Positions 1-12,113 are shown, counted from the first letter of the stretch. The stretch is DNA of 64,000 bases from Phyto melanocephala (GCA_941918925.1 OW799233.1:84760055-84824054), one strand, 5' to 3'. The notes: generated from the sequence alone by a model not told the origin. Numbers and translations are program-made.

Positions 1-250
1 AGATAACAGCATTCAACTTGTCAAGCCCTTTAATTTGATACCCATATTGATGGGGTTAAAAAAATTTTATCCGCCGTTGTGTTTTAGACACCATCTTGGA
101 TTATACTTTTTTTTAATAATTAACTGTATTCTACTGATCAAGCCAAGTGTTCAAGAAGTTACATTTTAAAATACCAGATTTGACCCATATACAAATTTAT
201 TGTCCGCCATTTTGTTGTGGCGGCCAACATGAATTTTAATTTTTTTTATA
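1..250. repeat. diverged dispersed repeat, left copy
   Basis: GTTTTAGACACCATCTT (81-97), then an ATTCTACTG-TCAA block, a CCATATA block and CGCCATTTT occur here in the same order as near 2796-2945. This suggests two old copies of one repeat flanking the candidate exon at 952-1332. The family is not recognised. Confidence 0.5.
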
Positions 251-951
251 GTGTCTAGTGCTTTCAGATGATACCAATTTTTGACTCTCTCGGTTGTCTA
301 GAAGCTGAAAAAAATTGATTTTGTTTGTAAATTTTTGGAATATATATATTTAAAAAAAATTTTACCTATAACTTTACCGATTAGAGCCCGATGTATCCAA
401 AATTTTTCACGAATATCTCTAAAGGCATATTATATCTGCAAATAGTAGCAGAGGTACCTATAAATTATTCTATGACTGAAAAATTTTAATTTTGGTGGTA
501 AAAATATGGGAAAAACAGAGACAGTCGTATTTATTTGCGCATATTTCAGAAAGTTATAGGGCGATTGCGCTAAATTTCAATAGCGATTCATTCCCGGATA
601 TTTCCAAAAGATACTCATACACAGATCTGAGAAAAATTTTTAAGTAGATTTTTTGTTTGGCAAACCCATTTTTCGATTGCTATACATTGTTTTGGCTTTA
701 TTTAACTATAGTTTTCATTATTTATGTATTATTTTCATTGAAACTAAAAAACTTTTCCTAATTTTTTTCGGGCTTAAAATTAGTTTTTTTACGTTTCCGT
801 TAATTTTTGTGTTTTGAGAGTGATATTATTGTTTATTCTTATTTTACCAAACTTTACACATAAGTAAGAAACAGACCTAATAATTATTTAAACCAAATGT
901 ATTTAATTGAATCCACTTTTCGGTTTGCTGCTTCAATTTTCTTTTTTACAG
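251..951. other. AT-rich non-coding, probable intron
   Basis: No supported reading frame or repeat boundary is seen. It ends in a pyrimidine-rich tract and TTTTTTACAG (942-951), so the last part is best read as the 3' end of an intron of the exon that follows. Confidence 0.4.
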
Positions 952-1332
952 GGCTTAAATTTCGAAAGTTCAGAAAGTATATATGATGTGAATAATTCAC
1001 CAGCAGCATGTTATACTACAAATTTAATAAACCCAGTACAAATGCCTTCCAATATGCACAATAATGAATCTGAATCAATTCCAGCTCAAAATTCTTATTT
1101 TTATGAATACACTAGCAGCGGCAACGACTATAATAATAGCAGCGACATGTATGATATCATACCATATATTAACTATAACAACAGCAATAACATTGAGAAT
1201 ATCCAATATAACAATAGCGAAATGAATTATAATAATATAAATCCAATGCGACCAGATTTACAGCCACAATATAAACAATGGTATGTTGAATATGCACAAT
1301 ATGTAACGACAAACTTGCTACAGCAAATATAA
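952..1332 (+). CDS. candidate terminal host exon, Asn/Tyr/Ser-rich protein
   Basis: This is an open frame after a strong splice acceptor (CTTTTTTACAG ending at 951), starting in phase 0 with GGC. It encodes about 126 residues rich in Asn, Ser and Tyr, with repeated YNN/NNS stretches, and ends ...QWYVEYAQYVTTNLLQQI before TAA. An ATG at 907 is in frame but lies upstream of the acceptor, so it is probably intronic. The composition resembles the low-complexity C-terminus of an insect transcription factor, but I do not recognise the gene and see no domain. No upstream exon lies in the window. It could be a chance frame; the acceptor, the non-random composition and the UTR-like tail favour a real last exon. 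Confidence 0.45.
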   Translation, partial: GLNFESSESIYDVNNSPAACYTTNLINPVQMPSNMHNNESESIPAQNSYFYEYTSSGNDYNNSSDMYDIIPYINYNNSNNIENIQYNNSEMNYNNINPMRPDLQPQYKQWYVEYAQYVTTNLLQQI

Positions 1333-1895
1333 TAAAATTACGATCTGACCACAGTTTAGAATAAGAGAAAATTAATTTTATATTATTTTATTTAAATTAA
1401 AACTAAAATGATAATAAAAATGTGTAAATGCTTAAAAAAGTGCCTAAAGAGTTTCTGAAATTAACGCAAAAAATTTAAATAATAACGACACACTGAGAAA
1501 ATTACGGCAATTTTCAATACTGCAACAAGCTGGTGCAAGTAATAAAATCATTTTGCTTTCGACCGCTTTGATCAAGCGTTTCTTGACGAAATAATACCAA
1601 GTGATTATTTATTTAATATTAAGCTCAATTATGCTTTATTTTAATTAAAAATTCTTGTTCAAATTTATATATGTAAGTACGTATGTAGATAGTTATTTTA
1701 AAAATGTTATATTTTAAATATATTATGTTTAATAGTGATGTGTACATATATTATTTAATTACGGGTTGTATCTATTTTGGTTTCAATTTCAAAATATAAA
1801 TATGTATTTATTATAAATATGTATTATTTATAATTACGATAAATAAATAAATTACGATAAATAAATAAATAAATAAATAATACAATAAACAGTTC
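1333..1895 (+). other. possible 3' UTR with AATAAA runs
   Basis: AT-rich tail after the candidate exon, with several AATAAA hexamers concentrated at about 1843-1885 in an (AAAT)n-like microsatellite. These could act as poly(A) signals. Nothing else is seen. Confidence 0.35.
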
Positions 1896-2366
1896 CAAAT
1901 TTTGTTATGTCGATTTTTTTATACTGAGCACCGGTATTGTAGAGCAGTATTGCCAATTTAGAAATAAAGAAAAGCATTAGGTGTATGTTAAAAATTTTAA
2001 ATTTTATATATATTAAAATTAAATTTTATAACCATTTAAAACCGGGCCGCACAATATCATTGTATTGTATTAATTTTAAGATAAATGAAGGTACCTCTAC
2101 ACCAAATCTTACCAAAGGTCATTCAGTAGTTTTTCAGTCAATCGAGTTCAATAAGGCAGACACACAAAATTCTTAAAAGTGGTGGTTTGTATTATAGATT
2201 GTTAACAACATACACCACAATCAATATTAAAAAAATATTTCATGTACAACCTTACTATAAATATAGGTCTATTTAACAATTTAATAATAAACAAACAAAA
2301 TATTAATTTATTTTTTAAACACCAAAATAAGGACAACGTTTTATAACAGAACAATTTTATTTACAA
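1896..2366. other. no recognisable feature
   Basis: AT-rich, with short open frames only. I see nothing supportable. Confidence 0.4.
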
Positions 2367-2455
2367 AGACCTATATTCGGCCGTACCGAATCTGATAACA
2401 ATGTATTTTATGGGGAAGCCTGTTATCAGATTCGGTACGGCCGAATATAAGTCTC
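2367..2455. repeat. near-perfect inverted repeat of a DINE-like 3' hairpin
   Basis: 2372-2400 and 2421-2449 are perfect 29-nt reverse complements around a 20-nt loop; the match extends about 5 nt further with one mismatch. Each arm contains TTCGG-CCGTA-CCGAA, like the 3' hairpin (GATTCGGC...GCCGAATA) of the DINE-like family here, and the right side continues GTCTCTTACTT. It looks like two 3' ends head to head. Confidence 0.7.
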
Positions 2456-3361
2456 TTACTTATATAAACAGTTTTTGAAATGACTGTCAAAAAAAAAAAA
2501 GAGTGACAATAAGCACCCAAATTATGAAATAGATTTTTCGTTGGTCACTGATAGAAATGCCCTAACTCAAATAATTGTAAGTATACAGGAGAAGACAAAA
2601 ACTGGATTATAAAAATTTAGTTTATACTGTAAAATTGCTTGTTTGTCTGTTACTTTTGATATTATTGCATTAAATTTTTGTGTCAAGGTGTGAAATCTAT
2701 TGGAAACATTGAAAAACTCAATTTCGAAATACTTATACTTATATGATGAACTGATACTTATATGATGAATGGCATTAAAAAAGTTCCGACATTTTGTTTT
2801 AGACACCATCTTTATTTTTACACCTCTTCATAGTATACTTATTCTACTGGTCAATTGCGTTCATTTTATTATCAATATTGAGGAGGTTGATGACTTGATA
2901 GACTAGATATGATCCATATATACATATATTTGACGCCATTTTAAATAAATTTTGTAAAATCGTATTACTCTTCCTTTTTTCGTTTACGCGCTATATATAA
3001 AATATATTAACTGCAAATTTCAACAATTTAAATATATCCATACCTTATAATAAATATATTCGTTCATACGTAATACAAAGAGACTTATTAACAGTATTTA
3101 TTTATAAAAATTTTTTATTTTTATTTATAACAGACTAAGCTGATTATTTTTTTAAGTTCAGGGGGGTTGTTAAAAGAGAGAAATATTTTTTGTATTCAGA
3201 ACAAGTTGAAAATTACTCGATTTTTTTTGTGCTGTAGGCAGTTAAGCAGAAAAGCAAGCCGATTGAAAAATTTCGGCGGCCGCTAATCGGCTCTGCTCCG
3301 AGTCTTCTATCGGCTGAAAAAAATATTTGACTCAGCCGAATTTTTAGTATTGTTCTTTTTT
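2456..3361. other. non-coding; contains right copy of the 1-250 repeat
   Basis: 2796-2945 repeats the ordered blocks seen at 81-230. The rest is AT-rich with no supported gene. A short G+C-richer patch lies at 3270-3320. Confidence 0.4.
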
Positions 3362-5122
3362 TATACCCGCCACCAAAAAAATGGTGGGGGTATATTCATT
3401 TTGTCATTCCGTTTGTAACACATCGAAATATCCATTTTAGACCCCATAAAGTATATATATTCTGAATCGGGGTTTGATTTTATGACGATCTAGCTATGTC
3501 CGTCCGTCTGTCCGTCTGTTGAAAGTACGATAGAGGTCGCAGCGAAAAAGCTAGGGGGCTCAAATTTTGCCAGAATCTTTCTTATAGACAAAATTTGTTT
3601 GGTATTGAAAATGGGCTAAATCAGAATATTTGGAAGAGAGTTATAGCTCGTAAAGCAAGAGAAGATCGTAAAAACCGTGTCCTTCGAACATCGAAAAAAA
3701 TGGAATTGTGTCCAAACGCATTAACGTAGACTCATGAAACTTCGAATATATATTTCCTGAGTAAAAGCAATATTTTTCACAGAAAATTATCTAAATCTAT
3801 GCATTAGGAGAGGAGTTATCGATCAAAATGTACGAAAATTTATACCGCACTGTGTATTTTTCGGTATATTTAAAAAAAAAACGTTATAAAAGGAACAAAA
3901 TTGGATGTACGACTCTGAAATTTTGCACACTTTGCTTTTTAGTCAAACGCTTTTCTCCTACAGAAAATCATTGTGCCACGCCCACTTTTACGCCTACGTC
4001 CCATATAACGTTTTACCTAAAATTCATATAATTTCTCTATTAATAAAGATTTTGGAATAATAAAGGGCTATATTGAAACACCTAATTTGTACTCATTCGC
4101 AAAAACAACTTTGACACGCCTACTATAACGCCTACTTTTCACGTTATCCACCGTTCATGAAATTCAAAAGCTCATAAAACCGACAAAATTAGAGGTATGA
4201 TGATGAAATTTGCTACATATATCCTTCTGATCAATATAATTGTTGAGCCAAAAAGTTTAGGTGACATGCCTACTTTAACGCCTACCTCCCATATAACGGT
4301 TGTATTTATTAGCAGAAACTTTATTGACACGCCTACTTTAACGCCCACTTTCATTAAAAGACTACATTTACAAAAGCATTTTAGTAGCATATCGAAGTTA
4401 TAAATGGTGGTTAAATTTTATGTAGAATTTAAATAAAACACAAATTATTTAGGATATTATTATTATTTATTTTTGTAATTATAATATTTGTATGGTTCAA
4501 TTATGTATTTAACAAAATATCGGCCAAATGCCCGCCCCCCCTTCCTTGGCGCCACTCCTCTATCTGATGGTCCAAATTTTCAATGACAATGTTGATGCTC
4601 AATTGTTGCCACACTATCGCAAAAACCAGCAGTGGTTCCCATTCAACGAACTAAGAAGGCATTAACGGATTTTCTAACATTTTATACAGACCTGTTTTGC
4701 AGAAATTTAAATATTTTTTACAATTCTCCCGATTGTGGACGAATTTGAACGATTATGTTGACCAAGAGAATCACGAAGTACACAAAATGCATTTCGATTT
4801 TATGGCCCATTTTTATAAAAAACCTGAATAACTTTAAAGCGTTGCTCATTTGCGTATCTTTCCACGGATCAAATTGAGTAAGTTTGAGATTTAGGAATGT
4901 CAAGTGAATTGCAGAAAACAAATTTAAAGACTAGGTGTAGTTCACCTTCAACATTTGCCCTTAAAATTGAACCACCCTCTACAAAGAAAGTGATACATAT
5001 TTTATTATAAAGAAATTATTCTATAATGATTAACAAAATAATAAATATTGTGCATTAAATGTACACAAAATTGGTGGTGGGTATAGAAGATTCGGCAAAG
5101 CCGAATATAGTGCTCTTACTTG
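3362..5122 (+). mobile_element. DINE-1/Helentron-like element, copy 1, carrying a mariner derivative
   Basis: It starts TATACCCGCCACC followed by an A-rich hairpin (CCACCAAAAAAATGGTGG). It ends GGTGGTGGGTATA, an inverse of the start, then a hairpin around GATTCGGC/GCCGAATA and TGCTCTTACTTG. A 5' sub-terminal inverted repeat, a 3' partner and a 3' terminal hairpin are the known plan of DINE-1/HINE elements; assignment to that class is inference. The interior has CGTCCGTCTGTCCGTCTGT and two units with ACGCCTACTWTAACGCC. It hosts the mariner derivative at 4403-4978. No coding capacity. Confidence 0.75.
4403..4978 (-). mobile_element. mariner-family deletion derivative, family B copy 1
   Basis: The ends are GGTGGTTAAATTTTA and TTGAACCACCCTC, reverse complements, between two TA dinucleotides. 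The reverse strand keeps fragments of the transposase N-terminus seen better at 17382, with frameshifts. The same insertion point occurs in copies 3, 4 and 5 of the host element, and an unfilled site is at about 37705 in copy 7. Confidence 0.7.
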
Positions 5123-5243
5123 TTTATTTTGGAAAAAATTATATTTTACATTTTAAAAATATATTTTAAAGCAGTTTTTATTATTAGTTTTGTGTATTTT
5201 GTAAAAATGTTTCAGCTATGTAGTTGTTGTGGTTTATAAATAA

Positions 5244-5346
5244 CTATCTCTTTACGGTAAGTTGGTTGAGTCTACTTCTCTTTGCAGTAATACAAGCTCC
5301 TGCAACTGAGAAGGCTTCTTCTAAAGAGGCAACATTAGGAAACTTC
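5244..5346 (-). pseudogene. hAT transposase C-terminal fragment
   Basis: The reverse strand reads a short frame with FPNVASLEEAFSVAGACIT followed by a KRSRL motif and a stop at 5244. This matches the pattern of the hAT family C-terminal dimerisation region (conserved P...S-S-ER-FS-AG--IT-KR-RL). Only about 33 residues remain and no inverted repeats or upstream transposase were found. It lies between two DINE-like copies. It is a relic, and the subfamily cannot be assigned. Confidence 0.6.
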
Positions 5347-5544
5347 TAATCGTAAAGGTAAAATTTATAAAAAAATATAATTATTTGTAATTATTCGATC
5401 TTATTTATAACGATGGTACACAAAGAGTAGCAAAATGTCGGGATCCATAAATTTGGTTTAACTTTCCTTAAAAAATAATGAATCATGAGCTTGATTAATA
5501 ATAAATTAATAAGCAAAATTTATTTATGATACATTATTTTAAGT

Positions 5545-6675
5545 CTTGGAAAATTAAGGTGACACGCCTACATTAACGCCCACCCCACATATAATAGGGC
5601 CCATACACAGCACCATAATAATTGTGCAATCAAGTGACTGTGCCAGCTGATTGACCGTGTATGAGGTTGTGGTGTGATTGTACCAGCTGATGGTGCTTTA
5701 TCAAAAATAGTTTGATAATTCTTTGATTAGCTCATAAAAGTTAATTCGTCAAGGCATAAACATAAAAAATGCAACATTTTTAATATAAATGCCAATTCAT
5801 TGCCATTTCTTCATCCCAACACGTTTTTTTTGCTCCTAATTCGTTTTCACAAATTTTTTCGTTATTCATTACAAACTTTTCCACACAATTTTTAGGTAAA
5901 AAATGAATTTTGTAGCACCATGCTGGTGTAGTGTGTGCTTATGGTGTTGTGTATGGGCCCTATAACGCTTTATATCAAATTCATATAATTTCTCTATGGA
6001 AAATGGTTTTGAAAGAAAAAGGACTCTGTATTGAAATATCTAAGTTGAGTTTATCAGCAGAAACTTCTTTGACACGCCTACTTCAATGCCCACTTTTCAC
6101 ATAATTTACTGTTAATAAAATTTAAAAGCTCATATAACCGATAAAATTACATGTATGATGATGCAATTTCGCATATATACATTTCTCTTCAATATAAATG
6201 TAATTATAAAACATTAAGGTTGTACGCCCACATCCCATACAACGCTTTATTTTAAATTTAATTATTTTTATATGCACAAAAATTTGTCGAAGAAAAAAAG
6301 TCTGTAATGGTTTATCTGAGTTGAATTCAAACATTAATTATAGAATTTAAAAAGTAGGAATGACAGGCCCATACAAAGCTAATATAATTTTTTATCTACA
6401 TTTGGGTATCAAACTATACTCTTCAAATTCCATTAAAATAAAACATTGTTGAAAAAAGAGTCAGTATTATAATTTCTAATGTAGAAATACTTAATGTTTC
6501 ATTATAAGACTAAATTTAGGGAAATAAATTGCAAATCTAAGTTACACAAATTATTTTAGTATAAAGAGATAAGCGATTACTGTTAATAACAAAATAATAG
6601 TTTGTGCTATATTAGTACACAAATTGGTGATGGGTTTCAAAAATTCGGCGCAGCCGAATATAGCGCTCTTACTTG
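5545..6675 (+). mobile_element. DINE-like element, 5'-truncated copy
   Basis: It contains the family's GACACGCCTAC...AACGCCC blocks, AAAATTTAAAAGCTCATA-like segments and the terminal ATTCGGCGCAGCCGAATATAG hairpin ending CTCTTACTTG at 6675. The 5' TATACCC end is missing. It is interrupted by a MITE at 5595-5962. Confidence 0.7.
5595..5962. mobile_element. PIF/Harbinger-like MITE (368 bp)
   Basis: 24-bp terminal inverted repeats TAGGGCCCATACACA(G/A)CACCATAA match with one mismatch. The element is flanked by TAA on both sides (5592-5594 and 5963-5965), and removing it with one TAA restores the CATATAACG found in other DINE-like copies. A TWA duplication is the mark of PIF/Harbinger; the superfamily call rests on that. 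No coding capacity. Confidence 0.75.
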
Positions 6676-8616
6676 TTTTTATTAAGCGAGCGTTTGCTAA
6701 TAATGCAATTCACTGAATTAGTCATGTAAGTTGGACTTAATCCTTTTATCACCTTTAGTAGTAGGGTTTTCTTTTTGTCCGTTTGCTTAGATGAATCCGC
6801 TTGTGTCTGTTTGTTTATGAATTGTTAAGTAGCGGATTAATGCCTAAAAGAACAACAACCAAAACATGATGATGGAAAAGTTGATTATGACAATCTTAAT
6901 AAATAAGTAAAACTCTTACATATGTACATGTTCAGGCACAAGTATTCCTGACTATTAAACCAACCTGCCAAGTGACCAGCGATCAATAAACAAATAAGGA
7001 CGGAGCGAAAATAAACACCGCAAAATAATTTTTACTCGGCTATAAAGAATTTTGTATATCCTACTTTAATATATCTTCTTTCTTCTATATGTATTTAAAT
7101 CAATTGCTCTTCGTTTATCGCACTAAAACTCGAAAAAGTATGGACCGATTTAGCTAATATTAATTTTGAAATATTTGAAGAAGTTTAGAGAATGTTTAAA
7201 CTATAAGAAATTTTGATAATAACTAACAGAAAGTACTAAAATCAACTGTCTTTTTATAAATAAAAAATTGTCCCTTGGCTGTCAAATATTTATAAGTGCT
7301 TTCAGAAATTTGTCTGTTTTATGGCTGTAGAAATCTCGTTGGTCTATTTTGTAACAATACAATACGAGGACAATATTTGTTTAAGAAATATTAAGAAGTG
7401 GGCGAAGTGTCCCAAATACTAAGAAAATAAATTTTACTTACAATTGCTGTTGTATTTGTAATAACCAGAACAAGGTTTGATTAAATAAAAAACATGTGAA
7501 AATAGGACGTACTATCCGCCAATACAAAAAAAATATATTTTTAAAAAATATATATATATTGTCATAAACTAAAATAAAGTGAGAAAGTAAACTAGTGGAA
7601 ATACAATATGTTGTAAAATGTAAAAAAAAATGTGAATAAAAATTTGACATTCGTATAGCTCTTTTCATTTTTAGGAATATTTCTAAACACTAAGATTTTT
7701 CATTTTATCAGAGTTTTGTTTTTACAGAAGCACATAGACAAAATCTGGTAAAGAAAATTTAAATTGTTTTCGATATCAATACATTTTTTGTTACAATAAC
7801 TTTCAAGTATTGAAATAAAATTCTATCCGAAAATTATCTAAATTTTAAATATTATTATAAAAAATAGTTTGTTTTTATTAAAAAATCCATACGATTTATA
7901 CATATAAAAACAGCTGTTTATACACGGACTTGTTCCTTATTTCAATTGTGATGTTAGCGTAGACACAAATTGTAAGAGAATATTTTGTGTTAGATTTGGT
8001 GCAAGTCAGACTGAAAATTATTTATTTTGCTTTGACAAAATTACCTTTTTTTTACCTACGATTAATGTTTTGCATTTTACCATCACCTAATCAAAACACA
8101 CTGTTAAAAGTAAGATAACGCTTCGTTTTTTTTTTGTTTATGAAAAATTGTCCAACGAAAGATTAAATGCTTGAAAAATAAAATAATTTGGTAAGAAAAT
8201 TTTTAAAGAATTTTATTAAAAAATCAGTAAAAATGTATACAATAACAATTTATAAGTAAAATGGAGTACATACAATTGTAAATTTTATTTACATATGTAG
8301 CTTTTACGTTGCTAAAATTAAAAATATTGCAACAACATTAATTTTATTTATTTTTTACAATATCTTTTTATCTTCTTTATCTTGGTTAAATCTTAGCTGG
8401 GATATTTTGTTCGGTGAAATTTAACAGCAGCTTTTTAATTCACATGTTAATTGTGTTTATGTTATTTTTATGTTATTGTGCTCATGTTAAATTATCATAT
8501 GAAATAATCGTTCATTGTGAAAAGGGCCGTAGAGTAATGCTTACGCCAAGTTTTGTTGTTTTTTGTTTAGGAAAAATTGAGAAAATCTGTATTTGGTCCC
8601 GACAAGTAGTAAAGGG
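6676..8616. other. no recognisable gene
   Basis: A long AT-rich stretch with only short chance frames. I see no domain, RNA gene or clear repeat end. Confidence 0.4.
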
Positions 8617-9465
8617 AGGTTAAATGTTAAAGGCCGATGTTGGTTTTGAATAAAACACAAACTATTTAGGAAATTATTGTCATTTCTTTTTATTATGATA
8701 ATATTGGTATGGTTCAATTATGTATGGAACAAAATATCGGTCAAATGGCTGCCGCGACTTCGGCGGCACACCTCCATCCGGTGGTCCAAAATTTTGATGA
8801 CGCTGAGGCTAACTAAAGTTCTATGTCCTTAATGTGACGAATTATCTCATCCATTAGCTCTTGAATTGTTGATGGCTTATCGACATACACCTTTTCTTTC
8901 AAATAACCCCAATGAAAGAAGTCCAACGGTGCTAAATAACATGATCTTGGCGGCCAATTTACATCGCCACAACGTGAGATAATACGGCCATTGAATTTGT
9001 CGCGCAAAAGAGCCATTGCTTCGTTATCTGTGTGGCAAGTGGCACCGTCCTGTTGAAACCACATATCGTCCACATTCCTATCTGCAAATCCGGGCCATAA
9101 AAAGTTCGTTATCGTGAAATGATAACGAACACCATTTACCGATGATGCCGCCAGCCCATAAACCTCACCAATTAGTCATTCTTTGTGGGTGCATTGGTTT
9201 TTCGACAATCACTATTGGATTAACGTTCGAACAAATGCGGCAATTCGACGAATCCACTGAGTTGAAAATGTACCTCATCACTGAAGATGATTTTCTTCAC
9301 GAAGTGCACGATATGCATTTTGATTTGAAGGCCCATTTTCATAATAAGCCCTTTTCATGCTTCAAATTGAGTTAGTCTGAAATTGAGAAATGTCAAATGA
9401 AATGCAGAAAACTTGCCGTTCAGGTGTGGTTCACATTCAACATCGGCCCTTAAAATTTAACCACC
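8617..9465 (-). mobile_element. mariner-family element B, longer copy
   Basis: The ends GGTTAAATGTTAAAGGCCGATG and CATCGGCCCTTAAAATTTAACC are diverged inverted repeats of the family B type. Unlike the other B copies, this one keeps much of the C-terminal half of the transposase on the reverse strand. It has a deletion that joins the N-terminal leader (near 9325) directly to the IFSDE region. Confidence 0.75.
8813..9325 (-). pseudogene. mariner-family transposase, broken
   Basis: Reading the reverse strand from about 9310, fragments with KKIIFSDEVHF (first catalytic Asp), then EKPMHPQR, then an open stretch 9073-8813 with MWFQQDGATCHT (second catalytic Asp), NWPPRSC and LDFFHWGYLK are all recognisable in order. 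These are landmarks of Tc1/mariner transposases. At least two frameshifts separate them, and the DNA-binding domain is lost. The open part is 86 residues against about 340 for an intact enzyme. Not functional. Confidence 0.75.
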
Positions 9466-11145
9466 ATTTATAATAGATATGTGCGCAGAATGTAATAGCT
9501 TATTATTTTTAATATCTGTGGAATTTGTGTGTATATGAATATGTAAGTGATATATCTACACGCATAGAAAACACATGGTTGTGGAAATGATATTCTAAGA
9601 AGGACAAATAATTGCGGTTAACGCATGTAATGATTGCAGATTTTAATTTTTTATTTTATTTAAAATCATTAAACCATGCAATAATAATCATATGACTACA
9701 AAAAAAATATATTGCTTTTTGCTATTGTGTACTTACCTCTTTAAATAAAACTTTTTTATTATTTTATCGTTTATTTCGATTACTTCTTTAATTTTATAAA
9801 AATTTAAGTAAACATTTTAAATAATAAGAATTTATTCCACAAAAAGAGCTGTTGAAAACATATTATTGTTAAAATATGTATGCAATGTTGCAGCTAGATT
9901 TTTTCATAACCATACTGTTATTTTACCGAACATTTAGGGGTGATTTTCAGTTTTGATAAATTTTAAATATATATTTCTTTTTTATTTGCGAGGATAATTT
10001 TTGTCATAATGACTTTGTAGATCATACCAATTTTTAAGGGACAACCATATCGAACACAGTTTTCATGAAATGCAAACATTAAATGATAAAATTCAAGCAA
10101 ATGCTTGAATATTGTAACGGAATATATGATAAAACAAAATAATAACTTAAACATGTTATAGTGTATGTAATATGACCGTCGCGGTCATATCGTAACCATG
10201 GTTTTTCTTTGTGTGAAGGAGTCATGATCTCTATGTTACAAACAAGTGAACGAAACCAATTGATTACCCATATAGTAGGGTAGGGTTTCTTCTCTTGTAG
10301 AGAACATTGAAATATATGTGACTGTTTATTCAAATACGGAATGGCAAGAAATATGAAATAAAAATTTTGCACAATAATTTTGCAATACACATACATACGT
10401 ACTTGGTATTTTTTGAAGTATAAGAAGAAGAAGAAGATCTTTTAGCGATGATAAATTAATCGCTAAGAGTATTTCCATGTTAGTGTAAGACAATCCAATG
10501 TCAAAACGCAGTAGATTGATTATTGTTCGTTTTGGGTTTTGCTATGAGCAAAAAATTACTAAAATTTGCAGGGGTACATACACATACATACTTAGATACA
10601 TAAGCATTTTAATTTAACCAACATTAACTCGTTCTATGAGTGTGTGCTTATGAAAACAAGAATACATAAAAAAAGAGTATCATCGGCTCTTGATGTGCAG
10701 AAAAGACACCAAAGTGAGTTAAAAATATTGTTGATTTCATGCTTGAAATGTCACCAACTCTTATTGTCTTTAAACTTTTTTAGTTCAACTTGAAAGGGAT
10801 GGGCAGGTTGTTTAAATTTTCTTCATTCAATACAGTAGTTTAATTTTAACATTTTTGTTACTGCTTGTAACAAATCTTTTAAACTTAAAGAAATCATTAT
10901 TTTTAAATCCATTCGACTACTGTAAGTAGATTTTAGAAATCAGTTAGATACAGAAAACTTAATACCGATTTTTAGCATTAAATTTAACAAGAACAAAGTT
11001 TACAGTCAATTGAATGGCTGCGTAGTCAGCCATGTCTAACTAATTAATTAATTTGAATTATTAATCAAAGCAACAATTGTTCCTGTCTTCTCAAATTTTT
11101 TAAATACTGTCAACATCTTGCCTATGTTATGTCTTTCATAATTTT
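9466..11145. other. no recognisable gene; one short palindrome
   Basis: AT-rich, with no supported coding sequence. ATATGACCG-TCG-CGGTCATAT at 10170-10190 is a perfect 9-bp hairpin of unknown meaning. Confidence 0.4.
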
Positions 11146-11437
11146 TATACGCGCCACCAAAAAAATGGTGGGGGTATATTCATTTTGTCATTCCGTTTGT
11201 AACACATCGAAATATCCAGTTTAGCCCCAAAAAATATATATATTTTCTGAATCGGGGTTTAATTTTATGACGATCTAGCTATGTCCATCCGTCTGTTGAA
11301 AGCACGAAAGAGTTCAGACCGAAAATGCTTTAGAATATATATACTTTATGGGGTCTAAAATAGATATTTCTATGTGTTATAAACTGAATGACAAAAAGAA
11401 TATGTATACTCCCACCATTTTTTTGGTTACGGGTATA
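11146..11437. repeat. foldback made of two DINE-like 5' ends
   Basis: The left arm starts TATACGCGCCACC and runs through the family's TTCCGTTTGTAACACATCG block. The right arm is the inverse of the same 5' end, finishing GGTTACGGGTATA. Arms are roughly 105 bp and visibly diverged. There is no 3' hairpin, so this is two 5' ends facing each other. Confidence 0.7.
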
Positions 11438-11445
11438 AAAAGGTG

Positions 11446-12113
11446 AAGGGGCCGCCATCTAACGTTTTTTCTTTTCAACTAAAGCTTATTTCGTGAATGG
11501 TAACACTTAGCTCATGTCTGATTAGACAGATAATTAGTTTTATCCTTCCGCTGGGGAATATTGCGACATTACTTTGGCCGATTTTGCCAAAAAAATCCTC
11601 TTTTCAGATGAAGCTCATTTTGATCTTGGCGGGTATGTAAACAAGCAAAATTGTCGCATTTGGGGTACAGAAAATCCGCACGCATACAATGAAAAGCCGA
11701 TACACCCAAAACGAGTCGCTGTTTGGTGCGGATTTTGGTCTAGAAGCATAATTGGGCCATTTTTCTTCAAAAATGAGCAAGGAGTGGCCGTTACAGTCAA
11801 TTGCGATCGATATCGGGACATATTGAACGAATTTTTGTTCACAAAAATTGAAAAGGAGGATATTGGCAACATTTGGTTTAACAGGGCGGCGCTACGTGCC
11901 ACACAGCCGAAGGTACGCTTAATGTTTTGCGCCCTGTTTTTGATGATCGCATTGTCAGCCGCTCAGCTGATGTCGTTTGGCCACCTCGGAGCTACGATTT
12001 GACACCGTTGGATTGAAGGATTGAACTTTCAAATAAAAAAAGAAATTTGAGAAAATATTGAGCAGTTTTTTTATAGCATTTTCAAAAAAAAGAAGTTATT
12101 TGGCGGACCCTTT
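11446..12113 (+). mobile_element. mariner-family deletion derivative, family A copy 1
   Basis: The left end GGGGCCGCCATCTAACG and right end TATTTGGCGGACCCTTTA are imperfect inverted repeats, next to TA on the right. Internal sequence has lost the start codon and DNA-binding region but keeps the catalytic core. It abuts the 11146-11437 foldback. Confidence 0.75.
11574..12002 (+). pseudogene. mariner-family transposase core, truncated and frameshifted
   Basis: Visible landmarks are ADFAKKILFSDEAHF (first catalytic Asp), GGYVNKQNCRIWG, HPKRVAVWCGFW and EFLFTKIEKEDIGNIWF. A base is then lost at about 11882, so the frame shifts just before the second catalytic Asp. The same region in family A copy 2 still reads WFQQDGATCHT. 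The N-terminal helix-turn-helix region is deleted. Not functional. Confidence 0.8.

Noticed and set aside
9142..9375. 77-codon + strand frame
   Set aside because: Antisense to the broken mariner transposase, whose reverse-strand motifs are recognisable.
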